The notes beneath the pieces are model-generated. The model saw nothing but the letters and a program-made list of their open reading frames with translations. It was not told the DNA's origin and ran no database searches. A stretch of DNA of 64,000 bases from Rosa chinensis (lineage: Eukaryota; Streptophyta; Magnoliopsida; Rosales; Rosaceae). The translations under genes and the position numbers were made by a program. Below are positions 42,364 to 54,560 of the stretch, piece by piece (position 1 is the stretch's first letter; each line of letters opens with the position of its first letter). The DNA is taken from NCBI RefSeq assembly GCF_002994745.2, contig NC_037090.1, forward strand, positions 2,418,001 to 2,482,000, given 5' to 3'.

Positions 42364-42675
42364 TAAGCTTGGGTATGTAACTGGCCAAATGGAGATGTAC
42401 ATGTGGAGGGTGAGATGCATTAGTCCTTGGGGGCGGTGAACATTAAAGAAGTTGGTTGAGCTCAATAAATCTATCACAAAACAAATAAAATAGTCAAATT
42501 GATTCTAATTATGAGCTGTTTTTCATCAAAATTGATGGCACGTTTACTTAGTAGAAATAAAAAATAATCATGAATCAGAGACAACGGGAATGGGAGAAGA
42601 AATGAATCAATCTTCTTGATTCCGGAGGAGTTGATTCATAAACTCATCTTCTCCCTTCGTAATCAAATTCCTGAG

Positions 42676-43045
42676 TATGGGTCATCATTTGGCCCTTTGG
42701 CCCTAAGCCCGCCTGGCCCATAGGGCCGAAGCCCGACCTGGCCCTTACAGCCTTACAGTAGGGAGGGTCGGCCCGACCATTTCTAAAATAGGGAAACTCG
42801 GCTCGGCCCTTTAAGCCCGTCAGAATAAGCCATAATAATTTATCTATTTTTTTTAATTTTTTAATTATGTTTCTCTTTTTTCTATAATAAACAATTTATT
42901 TCTTTCTTTATAATTGATTTCGTAAGCTTTATTTCTTTAATTTATATTTTCTTTATTATACAGCAATTAATATTAGGAGATTTAGAGAGATAGTTAATTG
43001 AATATAATCACCTTAACTAATATTAATAAATGTTATAAGTTAATT

Positions 43046-43077
<32 letters not shown>

Positions 43078-43405
43078 AAATATGATCAATAAAAAACAAT
43101 GAGTCTTGTAGTACTTATATAACCATTGAGCTACATTTTGAGAAGAAAAAAATAATATATATATTTTTTTTTTGTTAAACAAAATAAGGCCATTTTCGGC
43201 TCTATTTGGCCCTATTCGGAAGGTCGGCCCTACTCGACCCTTTTGGCCCTAGCAGATCGAGCTTTTCGTGAGGGTAAGGGTTAGCATATTTATGCCCCGG
43301 CCCGACCCTAAATTTTGTTGACTTTGACTAGGCCCGCCCAGGCCCAATCCCAAGCCCTAAAATTTAGGGTAGGGCTGGCCCTAGCCCGACCCATGATGAC
43401 CCTTA
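42676..43405. mobile_element. hAT-type MITE (730 bp) rich in GGCCC
   Basis: Ends TATGGGTCATCAT and ATGATGACCCTTA are inverted repeats with one mismatch. The 8-bp duplication TTCCTGAG is exact (42668-42675, 43406-43413). Many copies of GGCCCTT and GCCCGAC lie near both ends; the middle is AT-rich with an (AT)n run at about 43052-43075. Confidence 0.88.
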
Positions 43406-43830
43406 TTCCTGAGTATTCAGGAATAGATTCATTATAAGGAGGTGAGACCTACATCAATTCTGATTCATTCATGTGTTAGTAAACGCATGAATACTTTATC
43501 CGGAATCATTCTGATTCTTTTATGTGTTAATAAACGTAGAAATAATTTTACCCCGTAATCATTCCCTCCCATTCCAAGTAAGTAAACGTGCCATGAGTCT
43601 TCTATGACACTTCAGCTATGAAGGTGACTGATTTTTTTTTGGGACAAACCTGTGAAGGTGGCTTGGCTCCCTTTAGGGACAGAAACTAGAATTGAAAAAT
43701 AGGCTGGGAGAATATTTTTGACTTTATCATATGAAACCTAACATGTACTTAACAATAATTTTCCCACAAAAATAGGTGGGCTACAGCTCTACCCAGTCTC
43801 TCTCTAATTCCATGCCTGATTTTCTCTTGG

Positions 43831-44121
43831 CCACGTTTGGTTCACATGCGAAAGGAAATGAAATCATTTCCTGAATGAAGGGAAAATAAAGAGGAAAGTG
43901 GTTCCTTCCAAACCCCAAAGGAATCATTTTCTCTCCTTTTTTCCTTGTATTTATTACTCATAACATATTATTTTATTACATTATTTATACATTTTTTAAC
44001 AACTTTCCTGATAACTATCCTTTTGTTACCAAACATGGGAGTGGAAAGTTGTTAGAAAATTTAATTTCCCTTCCCATGAGAAAGACAAAGGAATTACTTT
44101 CCTTTCCATGAACTAAATAAG
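43831..44121. mobile_element. MITE with CGTTTGGTT ends, copy 2
   Basis: Second copy of the family at 22363-22677. Its right end is split by the Mutator-like element at 44122-45127: CATGAACTAAATAAG before the insert and CTAAACAAGGCC after it. Confidence 0.7.
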
Positions 44122-44744
44122 GATAAATTTTTCTATCTTACTGGAGAACCATCTCAGCTTGCCACATGGTCTGACGAACCTGTAAAAAATTACCACGTGG
44201 AAGCTTGGACAGCTCAAATCATTCATTAGCTACTGTCATTAACCGACACAAACCTTATTAAAAAAAAATCCCGAATCTAATTTCATTCTCTCTTGAACTG
44301 TTCATTCGTTCTGCAATCAAATTTGGGTGAAGGCGAAATCCAAACCGAAGTCTCCAAGCTTCCTACTCTCCTTCTTCCTCCGCTTCTCCATTGTTGGGCT
44401 TCTTTCCAAAATCATTGTCCTTCATATCTTTAACAAATCAGTAGTCATTTTCACTAATTTCATTAGCACTGTATATCTCGCAATCAAAAGCCATGTTTCT
44501 CATCGGAGACATGGATCTCGTTCTTTGGTGCAGAGACTTGTCCGAAAGCCTCAGATCTCTGCCTCATCGTGGCCCATATTAGAATTGGTCATCTGCATCT
44601 TCCTCGTGGAAAGCTACAAGATCTAGCATCGGCATCTGTGGCTTTTCCCGACATGCCTGCATGATTCAAACTCATCAGCCCAATTGCAGTAGATCTGTTC
44701 GATTGGAATTAAGATTTTATATGAGAATTTTTCAAGAGATTGCA

Positions 44745-44791
<47 letters not shown>

Positions 44792-45127
44792 ACCTAATAT
44801 ACACTTCAATTGGAATTGAGATGAATGATTATGTATAAAAATCTAACTACATGCATGATCGATGTAATCACATGAGAAGATCTTTATTAAAATAACTTCA
44901 TGTTCTGTTTACCTTGATCAAGATCTTTGACTCCATGAGAGAAACTGCAATCTTTGGAGAATAATGAGTAGACGAATTGGCAGATAACGGTAGAAGGATG
45001 AGTAGCTAACGGGAGGTAACGGGGCTGTAACATGAGCTGTTAAAACTTCCACGTGGTAATTTTTTACTGGTGCGTCAGACCATGTGGCAAGCTGAGATGG
45101 CTCTCCAGTGGAATAGAAAAATTTCTC
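44122..45127. mobile_element. Mutator-like non-autonomous element (1,006 bp)
   Basis: Long inverted ends of about 95 bp contain CATCTCAGCTTGCCACATGG and AAAAAATTACCACGTGGAAG on the left, and the reverse complements near 45045-45100. The flanks CTAAATAAG (44113-44121) and CTAAACAAG (45128-45136) are a 9-bp target duplication with one mismatch. The interior has gene-like sequence at about 44290-44690 with an open frame of about 99 residues (no ATG) and an (AT)n run at 44745-44789. Possibly another Pack-MULE. Confidence 0.75.
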
Positions 45128-45430
45128 CTAAACAAGGCCTGAATGTATGCAGTTGAAAAAACCGTCTTGGTCTTATATATATACATTATTCTACTAAAAT
45201 GTCTTAACATATTAGATAAAATTGGTGGGAGACAAAATTTATAGTTTAAAATTCTCCGTTCAAAATTTAGTGTCTATTTTCTCATATAGTGAAAACAAGT
45301 GATAATATTTATTTATTTTTGAAAGGACAAGTGATAATATTTATAAGTAAAGATATAATTATTAGAGTTGGGTCAACTATATTGAATATATATACCGCAT
45401 AATCAAATTAAATTTAGAAAAGAATTACTC

Positions 45431-46390
45431 TATTTTTTTTTTTTTTTAAAAGTGGCCGGTGCGGCTACCCTCAAACCATGGTTAATGAAATTGCTGAATA
45501 CAAGAGGGGGACGTAGAGCCTGAACCCTAGATTACAATAAACATTAAGAGAACAATTTGAAATAATATCAGGAGTCTCTACTAAATCTATATATTATAAT
45601 AAGCATCAATTAGCAAAGAGTGCACAATTGGCTACTCTATTTACTTTAATAAAGCGGTGACATAACATAAAGATTACTCTATCATAAAGAAACATTATTA
45701 CAAATAGCACAGCTAGCTTTCCTATTATGTTGCCGCACGGAAACAAATCCGGCGACACTCCAGTTCATCATGCCACTAGAGGAGGTTGCAACATTTTGAC
45801 AAAGTAAGGAACCCGCCACCTCACTGGGGCAGACAAGGCACACAAGGTGTGCAGCCACTTCGCTCTGACACTTATTGGTAATGACTTATTCTCGACCTAA
45901 AGCCATTTCTAATTAACAAATAACATAAATAAACAGTAAATTAGTTTGGGGTGAAAGCATAAGCCTAGCCCAAGCCCGTGTCGAGATTGGCAAAAGCAAC
46001 CGTACCAGCAGCTCGCTTGGAATCCCGTCAACAACCTACCACCGTCCACACCCCTACCTCCGTCTTTCGTTACCTCGGCCGACCAACTCAACTTCGGAAT
46101 GAGGTAGACAGAACCTGACGCGCCACTGCGATCTACAATCAGGTAAAGCCAATAGCGATCTGAACCCATGCCCGCTTCCCACCCATTATGCCCTTTGGAT
46201 CAATCTCCATTGACAAAAACCCCTAGACAAAGGGCTGTAGGATCTTGCGCGCTCTGGAGACCACGACCGCCAGTGCCACCTACTGAACCACCGCCGGCCT
46301 TTCCCATCATCCCGCCTCCTACCCATTCCAGCAATACCCAATCTCCACACCAACAGGGCATAGTGAAGGACCAACGGTTGGAAAGTCAAG
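45431..46390 (-). mobile_element. LINE-like insert, minus strand
   Basis: A T run at 45431-45446 would be a poly(A) tail on the minus strand. Its right part (45780-46390) is GC-rich, with short frames only. The composition resembles the inserts at 19478, 23163 and 50930. No domain recognised. Confidence 0.4.
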
Positions 46391-46410
46391 TGCAGCAGGG
46401 TTCTCTCTAT

Positions 46411-46890
46411 CTAAGAGCAAGTGCAGCGGTTGCTGCTGCCCGGTCAAACAGCTCAGCTTTGATGAGGTGTTGCCCAGCTGAAGAAAATTTCAGCTTCCAC
46501 CGGCCTTTATTTCACCAGTCAAGATTTGGCTTTGCATGACCAAGGCAAAAAAAAAAGGCATGGCGGTGACATTTTTCTTGCCCCAAGTCAAGGAGCTGCC
46601 AGCACTGCAAAAGGGAGAACGTGGGTGACATCAGGAAGAAAAGCAAAGAGACAGACGCTGCAAAAGGGAGAACAATAAAATGAACAGTGAACTTAAACAG
46701 TGAAACCCACTGGTGAACAGTAAAAATGGGTGAACAGTAGTGTGAACAGTAAAAGGCAAACAGTGTTGACCGGGCAAGAAAAACAACGGGTGTAAACCCA
46801 TGTCCAGTGGTAGTGAATAGTAACTTGACCGGTCGAATTCTTGATTTCTCGACTTTACCTTTTCTTGACTACATGTGAACTTACTCTAAG
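46411..46890. mobile_element. MITE with internal GTGAACAGT repeats
   Basis: The ends CTAAGAGCAAGT and ACTTACTCTAAG are imperfect inverted repeats. Between 46681 and 46764 the motif TGAACAGT recurs several times in irregular spacing. Non-coding. Confidence 0.5.
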
Positions 46891-47890
46891 AATTACTACT
46901 ATAATTGATTTGATTAGTTTGATATATAAATCAATTAGTATACCCACATCTTATAACTTTTATATTTTTTTTTAGAAAATAATTATAGGTCTCACTAAGT
47001 TCATATATTTCGTGGCCTTAATCTTATATGGCATTTACACATCATTGTTTAATCTTATGAAATGTACGTCATTTTTGTTCATTCTTGGCATGTCCTTGTG
47101 AAAGTTCACTCATGCTCCACTTTGCACAACTACTAATTAATTAAAATCATGCATGGTTCTGAGATGTTTATTATACATTCATTTTATCTCTAAATAAACT
47201 AAATCTTTAACTTAATTGAAATAAATTTACAACAATAATAACAAATTTACCACATTTATTTTACACTATTTACATATAATTGAACCAAGTTATAAGATTG
47301 AAAACTATTTTTTTTCATAAATTTGTAATAAGAGTGTAGGTGGAGTAATCCTCCAATAAAATTAAGATTACATAAAAAATGACTCATATTACTATAATGA
47401 CAACAAATTTATCATTATATGTGAAAATGTGTGTATGACATATATGTATATACTTTAAAATTTCCTTGCATTCGGTCCCCCCTTAATTTTAAATGGACTA
47501 TCGTTTTAATGTGCCTACTGTACGTGTAGTGCCCTTTATCCCCCTATTAAAATCTGGTATCCAAAAACTTATTAATGTGACAATAAAGGAGGAAATATTA
47601 TGGTAATGCAAAATCTGATTCACAAATCACAACCATATAAAAATAGAAAAGAAAGATACCTTGAAAGCTCATGATGTGCAATACATATATGCATAAATTA
47701 TTAAGAGAAAGAGCTAGCTCACCCGCTCTAGCTGTCCTTGTTGTCCCAACGTGCAATCGAGAAACTATGCCCTTCATCGATCTTCCTTGATCCACAGCAA
47801 AACAAGTACGTGTAGGATTACATGCCTCCTTCTAAATCTATCAAATTAGCTACAAACTTGGTGTGGTTGGAAAACACTAGCGAAGCATGA
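46891..47890. other. AT-rich intergenic sequence
   Basis: No gene or named element seen. Confidence 0.4.
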
Positions 47891-48124
47891 ACATGACCAA
47901 ATTGGAGCTCGTGAATTCGTGATGTTGTAGGAGACATGCAGTAGTCGTTTTGCGGATTTAGTTAGGGCAATTGTGTTGAGTTTTGTGGGTCAAGTTCGGG
48001 TGAGCTAATTAAATTCAAACGGTAAAATTATATAAGATTTCAATTATTAAACTTTAAATCTATTATTTTTTTCTTTAACCGTAATTAAATCGATATAGAG
48101 CTGCATGTTGTCCAAAAGTATAAA
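47891..48124 (+). repeat. Local repeat family, copy 1
   Basis: Segments such as ACATGACCAAATTGGAGCTCG, TTGTAGGAGACA and GTTGAGTTTTGTGGGT recur at 53970-54130. GGGTGAGCTAA...GGTAAAATT recurs at about 49890-49950. The family is unassigned. Confidence 0.6.
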
Positions 48125-48573
48125 AGAGAAAAATGCACCAACAGTCTCTCAACTCTTGTGCACCGGTCAATTTGATACCTAGACTCAAAATTTGTTATTA
48201 ATAACATACTTCCGTCAATCATCTGTCAAGTATGATGATGTGGCATACATGTCAAGTATGATGATGTGGCATATATGTAGGGCCAAAGATAGAGGCAAAA
48301 ACGTCTTTTTAACTTGTTAAGAAAATAAATTAAATTACACTACTAAAAAAAAAATCATTTGTCACATCATGATAATATTGACTTTTTTCTTTCTTTCTTT
48401 CTTTCTTTTGCTCTTGCTTAATTTCTGGAACGAGTCCATTTTTTTGGTTTCAAACCCATTCAATTAAGTAAACTCCAAAAGAAGCCATGAAGCATGTACA
48501 TTCCGTTAGTACAAATCCAAGCCCAGATGACGTCTTTTGATTATGATAATCCACATCGAATCGGTATGGATCG

Positions 48574-48925
48574 TTGACGGTGCCTCCAACTCCTGACCCG
48601 CCGCATCTCCGCCCTATTCTCAGTCAATCCTCCATTCCACACCCTCTTTACCCCACCTCCCATCTATACCCATCAAGTCAGCAAAACCTTCATCTCCAAA
48701 TCCCCACTCGTTGTTTCCAGCCTCAATTGGTCCGCCCAGACCCGCCATTTCTAGATGGCTTTTCCCCGCTCCTCCGCCGCATCACGTCATCAGAGAGTCC
48801 TCTCTATCAACTCAACGAAACCTTGGCACAAATGATCTGTAAAATGATTCGCTGCCCCGGCACCGCCTCTAAGGCCCGGATACACTCCGATGTCAACGTC
48901 GTCTGCCCCAAGGAGTGATTGGAAT
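48574..48925 (+). pseudogene. Casein kinase II alpha 5' fragment (plastid CK2 alpha type)
   Basis: A 114-residue open frame has a Pro/Ser-rich N-terminal region like a transit peptide, then NETLAQMICKMIRCPG and ASKARIHSDVNVVCPKE. The last part matches the start of the CK2 alpha catalytic subunit (SKARVYADVNVxRPKEYWDYE type). It stops at TGA just where YWDYE should begin, and the kinase domain is absent. It lies inside the MULE-like element and is taken as a captured first exon. Confidence 0.65.
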
Positions 48926-49240
48926 GAAAGGTCCAATAGGTTTTTCATCAAGATTTCAACAGTGACAATGATGCAATCTTGTCGGCGACTTAGTGGGAGT
49001 GACGGAGAATGATGAATTTCATCCACCTGATAGTGAAACAAAAAGCAAAATTAAGCATCAATGGAAGCTCAAATCAGAGCCAAAATCTCCAAACACCTAG
49101 CAAGATACAAACTTTGACATCAATATTCACCAACAAATACAATTCAAATCGAACAAGCTTAGCAATAGACAAAAAAATCTCAAAATCAAAACCAAAGAAA
49201 GGAACAGGCTGGGATTGGAAATCTCAAATACCAGCGATAC

Positions 49241-49305
49241 CTGCAAAAGGTATGAGGATCTTTCTGGAGATCATTGAGCTCCTTCAAGATCTGCTTGGAT
49301 GCCAT
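49241..49305 (-). pseudogene. E2 ubiquitin-conjugating enzyme first-exon fragment
   Basis: The minus strand reads MASKQILKELNDLQKDPHTF then C and a GT donor. Plant UBC8/10/28-type E2 enzymes begin MASKRILKELKDLQKDPP, and the exon boundary fits. The catalytic core is missing. Upstream sequence on the minus strand looks like its 5' UTR. It is the second gene fragment inside the MULE-like element and opposite in strand to the CK2 piece. Confidence 0.75.
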
Positions 49306-49375
49306 CACCTTCACAAAAGATAAACACATACGACAAAGTACAAACCCAAGAACAAAGGAACAAGAATAGAAGAGA

Positions 49376-49415
<40 letters not shown>

Positions 49416-49644
49416 TAATTAAGGTGTTGGTGGAAGTTGAGGGTTATTTTGATCATTTTCCATCTCTGTTTTCTCAAAGTGCTTGCCACATCAGCTCTTT
49501 AACTGAACCGTTACGGAAATTTAACAGAAATATGTCGTTTATAACAAATTTTGAGTATAGGTATCATATTAATACCATTATGAGTCTGGATATCAAACTA
49601 ACCGGTACACAAGAGTTTGAAGGACTATTTGTACATTTTTCTCT

Positions 49645-50930
49645 CCTGGAAATGAATAGCAAATAACAAACCAAACAAACTTAAATGCGTATAATTTCTC
49701 TTTCTATTTTGTAAACATAAGCAGCGTCATATTCTTTTCATTTTCATTCTCTTTCAAGATGACATGTCATAATGTAACACCCACATAGTACTAGCACTTT
49801 CTCAATTACTACCTTTGTTTTTATTGCATTGACTCGTCCACTTCACTATGGAGTGTCATTTTCATATACCCAACGGCACCCCATTATCCTTCGGGTGAGC
49901 TAAAATTCTGATGGTAAAATTGGATAAGATTCCAACTATTAAATCCTAATTCTATCATTTTTTTATTTATTGTGATCATCTCGATATATAGTCGTATGTA
50001 GAGAAAAAAGTGCCTACATCCTGAAAATGAATGCTAACTAATAAACCAAGCAAAGTCAAATGTGCATAATTACTTTATCCTACGCATAAGCAACGTCATA
50101 TTCATTTCAATTTCATTCTTTTTCGATCCACGTCCATAATGTGGCACCCACACGTTACTAGCACTTTCTCCATTACTATTTTTGTTTTGACTGAATGGAC
50201 TCTTCTTGACAATTAATGGAGTGTCGTTTTCATGTATCGATCTAATGGTAGTATGGTACCTACCCCCTCTATGCTCCGACTTTTTGCACTGTGAAATCAC
50301 ATACCAACTGAATGGTTCAGCCGGCCAATTAAACCGAAGGAAAGAGGGTTTTGCTGCTGACACATTCATATTTGCTCATTTGACTTATCAGGTTCTCTGT
50401 ATCTCATATTTGCTTTTCAAAAAGTAAAATTTACTATTTAAACCTCTTTTAAATACCTAATTTAACCTTGCTTATAAATGGAATGTTCCAAGCATTGAAG
50501 ATGAGTTTTAATTCTCCCATAATTGTTTGTTTGCCAAAAAAAGAAAAATTGAAATAATTATTGAAAAAAAAAGGAGGAAGTCATAGCTTGATAACTAATT
50601 TAAAAAAATATTACCATAATTGTTTTCAAGTCTAATTTTTCATGTTTTCTGGTTACAAAAATTAAATTTGCTCATTTAATTATTTTTATTTAACTTTATC
50701 TTATATGCCGCTTCACATGCTTATTTGGTTTAGTTTACACGATGACTCTGTATCCCTCGTTTCATGATTTTGTAGTACTAATGAGAAAACCATTTATCTA
50801 ATATTTTTTCTATTGCATCATAATTTTGTTCTTGTATAATCAACCGAGTAATTTTGAATGCATCATATTTTGAATCTTTGTTTTCTTCAAAAGCTTTCAT
50901 TTTTAACTTGATTTTAAGTCTAATTATGCA
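49645..50930. other. Intergenic sequence with local repeats
   Basis: The stretch 49730-49870 is repeated in diverged form at 50085-50240 (GCACCCACA, TACTAGCACTTTCTC, GGAGTGTC). The remainder to 50930 is AT-rich. No gene found. Confidence 0.5.
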
Positions 50931-52228
50931 TATGTGAGGATACCCTCTCTGCTAGGGTTTTTGATAGCACTGGCCATGGCCAAGCGTCTCCGCACCTGTC
51001 TTCATCTTCGATGGAGAAAAATTCCGGCCCTTCCCATGGGATCGCAGCTATCAAGTACAGTTCAGTTCGTCCCTCCTGTCTCTTTGTTTCTCTCATTGAC
51101 ATCAAGATCAGGGGCTGATCAGGGGCTCTTTCTCCTTCTCAATTTGGTTCGCATCGAGGTTTGAGGTTGAACTCCGTTCGGCTGCCAACTGAACTGGTGT
51201 TTGCTGGTGATTGGAAGATTTGGGATCCCGGGCGGTTCACGGATTCGTCTGAGCCAGGATTGGATCAGGTTTTGTTAGAGTCCGTCCCCCACGGATGGCG
51301 GCGAGGGCGCTTTCAAATGGGCCAGGATGTTGGGACCGAGCCGAGATTCTGGCTAAGCCGGGCTTGATTGAAATTGAGTTTTGGGATGGCGGCGAGGAGG
51401 TTGGGTGAGGAACTCGAGTTCACCCATCGTGGTGGTGTGGAGCTGCTGGCATAGGGCTTGTCGGGTTCAGGCTTGGCTAGTCAGAGCCCCTCCGATTTGA
51501 GAGGGAATTGGTTATGGCGGAGCATTTTCACAATCTTGTTTTGTAACAGGATCCGGGCCAAGGAGGGCAGCGCCGGTGAATGTGTTTGGCGTCGTGGTGA
51601 CAAGGGTGGGATCGGCCTTCTCCGGTGGAATTTAGACAGGGATATCGGTGCGGCTTCTCGAATTAGTGGTGTTTGGGTGCGGAGGCTCTTGGGTGCCTGA
51701 AGAGGAGCTGATGCTAGGGTGCCCTAATCAGATTCAAATGGGCTTGGGCTTTTGTCAAGGTTGCTTTGGCAGACTTGACTTTGGTCTCGAGCCGGATTTG
51801 GATCCTATTTGGGATCTTGGTGGCTTACAAATCCGGATCTTGGATCCGAGACACCTGCTCATATTGATATGGTATTGGTTCTGGTTCTCAGGAGTTCCTT
51901 TGCTAATTTTCGAGTTTCTGACACCCTCGGTTACTTCCAAACTCCTGGTGGGCGAATCACCTCTCTTAGGTGATCATATCACCGGTTACTGTTACGGTTA
52001 CTATTACATTTACACTGCTTTTGTGACATGTGCAGTGCAGCGATGTCGTTCGACATCAAGTCACATCCTGGTTACCTTTCATTCTACATGCGTCTATGCG
52101 TTTGATTATCCTTTATTATAGATGCGTCTGTGCATCTCGTTTTTCTTTATTGATTTATTTCGATGCTTTTGCATTGCTCCATGTAACATTTTGTTATCAC
52201 TTAATATAGTCTGTCGTCTTTCCTTAAA
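50930..52228 (+). mobile_element. GC-rich LINE-like insert with poly(A)
   Basis: About 1.3 kb of GC-rich sequence ends in AT-rich 3' sequence and poly(A) at about 52217-52228. Several frames of 60-157 residues overlap, none recognisable. Composition and tail match the other LINE-like inserts in the window. Confidence 0.4.
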
Positions 52229-52470
52229 AAAAAAAAAACTTTCATGAACAAATAAAATCATAAATGAGATTTAAAAATGGAAATGAATAATAAAAGTAAT
52301 ATAAAGTTGTGGAGAGAGAAAAAAAAATTCTTAATATTTTGTTGTCTGTAACAGTATTTTCATATAAGGACATATATGTCATTTAATAATTAAAAAATAT
52401 GGATGATCTAGTAATTAAAAAATATGGAAGGTCCCAATAAAAACTAAAAACTCTTGAGGAAAAAAGGAAG

Positions 52471-52965
52471 TCTATATATATAAGAAATTTAACATATACT
52501 AAAGCTCAATCCACTGTTTTACTGTTCATACTGTTGACAACTATTCATAAAGGTGTGAAATTACCATTTTGCCCTCTGTTTTTGGTGATTTACAGTTTGC
52601 CATTCCATTATTCACCTTGAAAGACGGTTTTGCCCCCAAATTTAATCTGAAATTACATGGCATATCCTATCCTATCATTTCAGTTTTTTTTTTTTTAATA
52701 TTTTTTTTTTTTTTACAATTCTGCTATATCATTTTAAAATATATATATATATATATATATATATTTTTAAGAGAGAACAATTTTGTTTTGTATTAGTAAA
52801 TTTCTACAAATCATAGAAAAAAATTATTTTTGGTTGTATCTCATTTCTTGCTAATCTATTATTAACGCTAATATTTTTTTATATTGCGAGTATTCATCTA
52901 TTACTCTATTACACATTTAAAAAAATTAAAAAACCCGCGAGCATGGCGCGGGTCAATTTGTCTTG
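52471..52965 (+). mobile_element. Helitron-like non-autonomous element
   Basis: The 5' end TCTATATATATAAG resembles Arabidopsis-type Helitron starts. Near the 3' end is a hairpin ACCCGCG-AGCATGG-CGCGGGT (52933-52953), followed by TCAATTTGTCTTGG where CTAG-type ends are usual. Helitrons make no target duplication, so ends rest on motif similarity alone. It contains T runs and an (AT)n stretch. Confidence 0.5.
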
Positions 52966-53321
52966 GAAAAAAATTGAAATTATAATGAGAGTTACTATTG
53001 AATGAATAGTGCCATGGACATTATTTATTTTTTTAGATATATGCTTATGAAAATCTAAAGTAATTGTATAATGCATATAATCATCGAAAAACTGTATAAT
53101 GCATATAAAAAGTTTTTATTTCATTTTTTGGACAATAAAAGATAAGTTCATATAAAAAAATAACATAAATAAAATTGTTTATTCGTTGATGCTACTGAGA
53201 TTTGTCTTCCATGGATGCAGTATTTGTTTGTGATTAGTGATCTATGAGACATTTGTTGGAAAAGAATGGGTTTCTATCTTTCTTACATAATTTGGTTTAT
53301 ATGAATTGCTTCATATATAAG

Positions 53322-53469
53322 ATGGGGCTGTCTTTCACCAAAATTGTCAGTGGATATTTTGCTAAGAAAGAAATGAGTATTCTTATTGTGGATTTTGATG
53401 GCACTGGTGAGACCACCTTTTGGTTTAAGCTTAAGTTAGGGGAAATCATTACCACTATTCCTACCATTG
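53322..53469 (+). pseudogene. ADP-ribosylation factor first-exon fragment, broken P-loop
   Basis: The frame reads [18 protein letters not shown], then [14 protein letters not shown] and [15 protein letters not shown], and ends at a GT donor. This is the first coding exon of ARF1-type GTPases (MGLSFTKLF..., GLDAAGKTT). The myristoylation Gly2 is kept, but the nucleotide-binding GxxxxGKT reads DGTGETT with the key Lys replaced by Glu, and other conserved positions differ. No later exon follows. A 5'-UTR intron acceptor (TATAAG) precedes the ATG. A decayed copy. Confidence 0.8.
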
Positions 53470-54183
53470 GTATATTCGTTGCACGAAATTTTTATCTCGA
53501 GCGAATCAAATTTTTATTTTTTCGAATTACTTTTGATTGAGATATTCAAGCCTTTTATGGGCAGATGAATGAGTTTATAATGCACATTTTTATGCATATG
53601 AACATTTTTTTTTTCAATAATGCATACCAATAACAAAAAGACTATAAATAGTTTTGCCCTTATTTTTCCATCAATTACCAGCTGCCACTCTCAGTGCGGG
53701 TACTGTTTAATGAATAGAAACTGATTTTCCGGGTCTGCCCCAATTTCATATGTTGCTCCTTATATTATGTTGTTTGTATCCAAAAGCAATGAAGGGTAAC
53801 TATACTAAAGGAAAATGGGGAAGATCATTGTCCAATAAATAGTGAAATACCCGATTTGCCCCCAGAATTTCTTTGCTTTGACTATTTGTAGATACCTCTA
53901 CTAGTTCAAAGCTAGAAAGAGAAGCAAGCAGAAAAGAAAAGAAAAAGGTTAGTACTTAGTACAATACACGCATGCACATGACCAAATTGGAACTCGTGGT
54001 GTTGTAGGAGACAGTAGTCAGTGGGTAGCTAGAGTTAGAGACAAATGTGTTGAATTTTGTGGGTTAAGATTGGGACCAGAAAATGAGATGTATTTGAGTG
54101 CGTCAAAATTTCACTGCAAAATTGAATAAGAATCCAACTGTGAAACCCTAATGAGCGCTATCATGATCATTTTCTTTCTTTAT

Positions 54184-54560
54184 GAGTTATGACCTCTAAT
54201 GAGCGCTATCATGATCATTTTCTTTCTTTATGAACTAAATAGATCGGTGACCAGCAGACCAAAGAAACTGATCAGATGTATGGAATCAATTTCTTTGCTC
54301 TATGGTCATCAAAAAAAGAAAAAGAAAAATTCTTTGCTCTATATCTAGACTGGGTGGTCGAATATGCATGTCATATCCTCGTCAATCTCGTTCACTTGGG
54401 GACGGGCCGTGTTTATAACGTACTTCCCCACACATTATTAGCTCTTTCTCGAATCTCGATCATTATCTTTGTTTTAATTGGATGGTCTCCACTGCAATTA
54501 TAATAGTCGCTGTAGGGTTAAGTACAATATGCAACGCATGCGATCCCCAACTAATTCCAG
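54184..54560 (+). repeat. Direct repeat, copy 1
   Basis: About 370 bp nearly identical to 57467-57840 (ATGACCTCTAATGAGCGC at the left, GTCGCTGTAGGGTTAAGTAC at the right). Its left part is also tandemly doubled at 54145-54235. The open frames in it (around 54276 and 57559) are partly conserved but differ by small indels, so no gene is claimed. Confidence 0.85.

Larger units (their letters stand above)
48125..49644. mobile_element. Pack-MULE-like element with fragments of two genes
   Basis: The left end reads AGAGAAAAATGCACCAACAG, then CAACTCTTGTGCACCGGTCA. The right end, reversed, reads AGAGAAAAATGTACAAATAG, then AAACTCTTGTGTACCGGTTA. Similarity extends over 100 bp or more. No exact 9-bp target duplication was found. 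Between the ends lie a casein kinase II alpha fragment (plus strand) and an E2 enzyme first exon (minus strand), plus an (AT)n run at 49382-49408. Assignment to Mutator-like elements is by structure. Confidence 0.65.

Noticed and set aside
46681..46764. TGAACAGT repeats considered as a CRISPR-like or regulated array
   Set aside because: Spacing is irregular, units are only 8-9 bases, and the context is a plant MITE.
51161..52121. Overlapping frames up to 157 codons as a protein-coding gene
   Set aside because: Low complexity, several frames at once, no motifs, and a poly(A)-ended GC-rich insert as context.
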